A stretch of 64,000 nt of DNA, from positions 62,001 to 126,000 of the forward strand of contig JACJZP010000003.1 of assembly GCA_020635535.1 (NCBI GenBank), given 5' to 3'. This DNA comes from Flavobacteriales bacterium. Its GTDB lineage: Bacteria; Bacteroidota; Bacteroidia; UBA10329. Position numbers and translations under genes: made by a program. Below, piece by piece: positions 61,782 to 64,000 of this stretch (position 1 is its first letter; each line of letters begins with the position of its first letter). The notes under the pieces are model-generated. The model searched no databases. It saw only the letters and a list, made by a program, of their open reading frames with translations, and had not been told where the DNA came from.

Positions 61782-64000
61782 GTTGGAGTTGTTTGCATCA
61801 CCATCTTCCCAGAGTGCTCAAGCATCTCTGGCGATTGCGGAAACGGAAACGCTGCAAGCGCTTCTGTTGAAGTGTTGAACGGAACAGAGCCTTACACTTA
61901 CGAGTGGAGCAACGGTGAGACAACTGCCGAGATCACAGGTCTTGCAGAAGGTACTTACACGGTTACCGTTACCGATGCGAACGGATGTACAGCTACTTGC
62001 ACTGAGAGCGTGATTGTTACGCCTTGCTGTAACGTTACCGATCCAGGTGAGATTGCTGGTGAGCAATCGAACTGTACTGCATTCGATCCAGACCCAATCG
62101 TTTCGGTTGCTCCTGCAACAGGCGGCATTGGTCCTGTGGAATACATGTGGTTGCAAGGAGATTGCAACACGAATCCAAATACGTGGACACCGATTCCAGG
62201 TGCTCATGGCGAAAGCTATGATCCAGGAATGCTGACGGAGACAACATGCTTCAGAAGATGTGCTCGCAACAACGGTTGTGAGCCATGGATTGGTGAGAGC
62301 AACATCATCACTATCACTATCCAGAATGCACTTACAATTGAGTGCTCAAGCATCTCTGGCGATTGCGGAAACGGAAATGTGGCAAGCGCATCTGTTGAGG
62401 TGATTGATGGTACGGCTCCTTTCTCATATGAGTGGAGTAACGGTGAGACTACTGCCGAAATCACTGGTCTCGCAGAAGGAACTTACACCGTAACTGTTAC
62501 CGATGCGAACGGTTGTACTGCAACTTGTACCGAAAGCGTAATTGTTACGCCTTGCTGTAACGTTACCGATCCAGGTGAGATTGCTGCTAACCAAGAGAAC
62601 TGCGGTCCATTCGACCCAGCTCCAATCACTTCGGTTGCACCTGCGACAGGCGGTATCGGTCCGGTTGAATACATGTGGCTGCAAGGAGATTGCAACACAC
62701 CATCAAATACTTGGACTCCAATTCCGGGAGCTCATGGCGAAAGCTATGATCCAGGAATGTTGACCGAGACAACATGCTTCAGAAGATGTGCACGCAACAA
62801 CGGTTGTGAGCCATGGATCGGTGAGAGCAACATCATCACCATCACGGTTTACCCAGCTGTGGAGCTGACCTGTAACGGAGTTGATGGAGACTGCACCAAC
62901 GGAAACGTAGCGAGAGCAATTGCTCATGTTTCTGGCGGCACCGAGCCTTACAGCATTGTGTGGAGCAATGGCGAAACTACTGTGATGATCGATAGCCTTG
63001 AGGCTGGTTCTTACACGGTAACTGTTACCGATGCAAACGGTTGCGAGGCAACTTGCACGACTTCAGTTTCTGTGACGCCATGCTGCAACGTTACTGATGG
63101 TGGCGAGATTGCTGAAAGCCAAGAGAACTGTGGTCCGTTCGACCCAGACCCAATTGTGAGCGTTACTCCAGCAACAGGAGGTATCGGCCCGGTTGAGTAC
63201 GCATGGTACAGCGGCCCATGTCCAGGAAACGACCCGACCTTAGGTCAGACGGCAATTCCTGCTGGCTTCACATTGATAGCTGGTGCCAATGGCGAAAGCT
63301 ACGATCCAGGATTGGTGGAAGAGACCACTTGCTACATCCGTGTTGCGCGTAACCAAGGTTGCGAGGAGTGGATCGGTGAGAGCAACATCGTCTCTATCAC
63401 GGTTAATCCGAATCCAGTTGCTCAGTGTACTTCTGAGAACGGAACATGCGAGAACGGAAACGTTGGTTCTGCCAGCGTAACTGTGAGCGGAGGTCCATCT
63501 CCATTCACATACGCTTGGAGCACTGGCGAAACAACTGCCAGCATCTCTAACCTTGCTGAAGGAACGTACAGTGTGGTTGTCACTGACGGAAACGGTTGTG
63601 TTGATTCATGCAGCACAGCGGTTGAAGTTGTTCCATGCTGTAATGTGACCGATGGCGGTGAGATTGCCGAAGACCAAGAGAGCTGTGGCCCATTCGATGC
63701 AGAAGAGATTGTTTCGGTAACTCCTGCAACAGGCGGTATCGGTCCGGTTGAGTACGCTTGGTACAGTGGCCCATGCCCAGGAAACGACCCAACTATTGGC
63801 GCGCCAGTAGAAGGAGCAATTCCTCCTGGATTCACACTGATTGCTGGTGCAACTGGTGAGAGCTATGATCCAGGATTGGTAGAAGAGACCACTTGCTACA
63901 TCCGTGTAGCGCGTAACCAAGGTTGCACCGATTGGATCGGTGAAAGCAACATCGTTTCTATCGTTATCAATGCTGGTCCAGTTGTTCAGTGTACTTCTGA
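61782..64000 (+). CDS. Continuation of the second giant protein to the window end (3' end outside)
   Basis: The frame is open from about 61782 to the last base. It begins VGVVCITIFPECSS and contains SprB repeats (CSSISGDCGNGN, CNGVDGDCTNGN, CTSENGTCENGN) alternating with four modules: PGEIAGEQSNCTAF, PGEIAANQENCGPF, GGEIAESQENCGPF and GGEIAEDQESCGPF. The modules here have longer inserts (WLQGDCNTNPNTWTPIPGAHG; WYSGPCPGNDPTLGQTAIP) and the last two lack the usual second CysArg pair (YIRVARNQGC). The C-terminal sorting domain must lie beyond the window. Confidence 0.8.

Larger units (their letters stand above)
49954..64000 (+). repeat. Tandem array of Cys-rich Ig-like modules and SprB repeats, highly similar at DNA level
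   Basis: At least 23 copies of a composite unit of roughly 180 residues (about 540 bp) can be recognised. Phrases such as GGTCCATTCGACCCAGC, CCAGGAATG and GTTACCGATGCGAACGG recur almost unchanged from copy to copy. Some places carry two or three SprB repeats between modules (after 51820, 53660, 55020 and 57840), giving an irregular rhythm. The module flavour changes along the array: GGQIAGGGSNCGPF early, GGEIAGAQSNCGPF with APATGGIGPVEY later, then WLQGDCNT and AWYSGPCPGNDP variants near the window end. Confidence 0.88.

Noticed and set aside
49954..64000. CRISPR array or non-coding satellite
   Set aside because: The periodic sequence is translated as repeating protein domains in long open frames; unit length (about 540 bp) and lack of constant short repeat with unique spacers rule out CRISPR.

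Overview
The window reads as chromosomal DNA of a Bacteroidota bacterium, most likely a flavobacterium-like lineage. The evidence is signal-peptide proteins ending in type IX secretion (T9SS) sorting domains, giant proteins built from SprB-type repeats, a gliding-motility-associated C-terminal domain, DUF3467 and DUF1761 proteins, and promoter -7 boxes of the form TAnnTTTG, several only 4-15 nt from a start codon. Lineage below phylum is inferred from gene content only.

Layout. 1-6269: the 3' part of rpoB, then rpoC (with a strong hairpin between them), a terminator, and a DUF3467 gene. 6315-14458: mostly plus-strand single genes: a GT39-like membrane glycosyltransferase, a secreted redoxin with a T9SS tail, a penicillin-acylase-family hydrolase, tRNA-Arg(TCG), an arylsulfotransferase-like protein, and a class V aminotransferase-fold enzyme overlapping a VanZ-like membrane protein. 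14422-20372: mixed-strand genes (metal-receptor-fold binding protein, DUF1761, cystathionine beta-synthase-like enzyme, CaiB-type CoA-transferase, propeller lipoprotein, DedA/YqaA-like protein), with a block of stacked dispersed-repeat motifs at 18298-18469.

20353-30638 (minus strand) is the most interesting ordinary-gene region: ten closely packed or overlapping genes. They encode a two-heme cytochrome c lipoprotein, a diheme peroxidase/MauG-like lipoprotein, a beta-helix protein fused to a cytochrome c domain, a second beta-helix lipoprotein (split by a -1 frameshift at a canonical slippery heptamer), an SDR dehydrogenase, an SO2930-type diheme lipoprotein, a small Cys-rich membrane protein, a RetSat/CrtI-like FAD oxidoreductase, a GldN-like lipoprotein and an alpha/beta hydrolase. 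It looks like an uncharacterised cell-envelope redox system carrying seven CxxCH heme sites. 30789-34274 holds the fatty-acid beta-oxidation pair fadI-fadJ, with another dispersed repeat between the genes.

34475-64000: two giant secreted proteins. The first (about 4,200 aa) is intact: SdrD-like domain, nine cadherin-like domains in three three-domain blocks, seven SprB repeats, 25 Ig-like repeats, PKD and a T9SS type-B C-terminal domain. The second starts at 47403, runs off the window after more than 16.5 kb, and alternates a Cys-rich Ig-like module with SprB repeats that are nearly identical in DNA. It is broken by frameshifts at about 54.7-55.0, 57.55, 58.04 and 58.93 kb and by a scrambled stretch at 61.16-61.78 kb. 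Many of the lesions look like two alternative repeat sequences fused together, which suggests assembly or consensus error in a long tandem array rather than true decay. The two may be surface adhesins; no T9SS or gliding machinery genes are seen in the window apart from the GldN-like lipoprotein.
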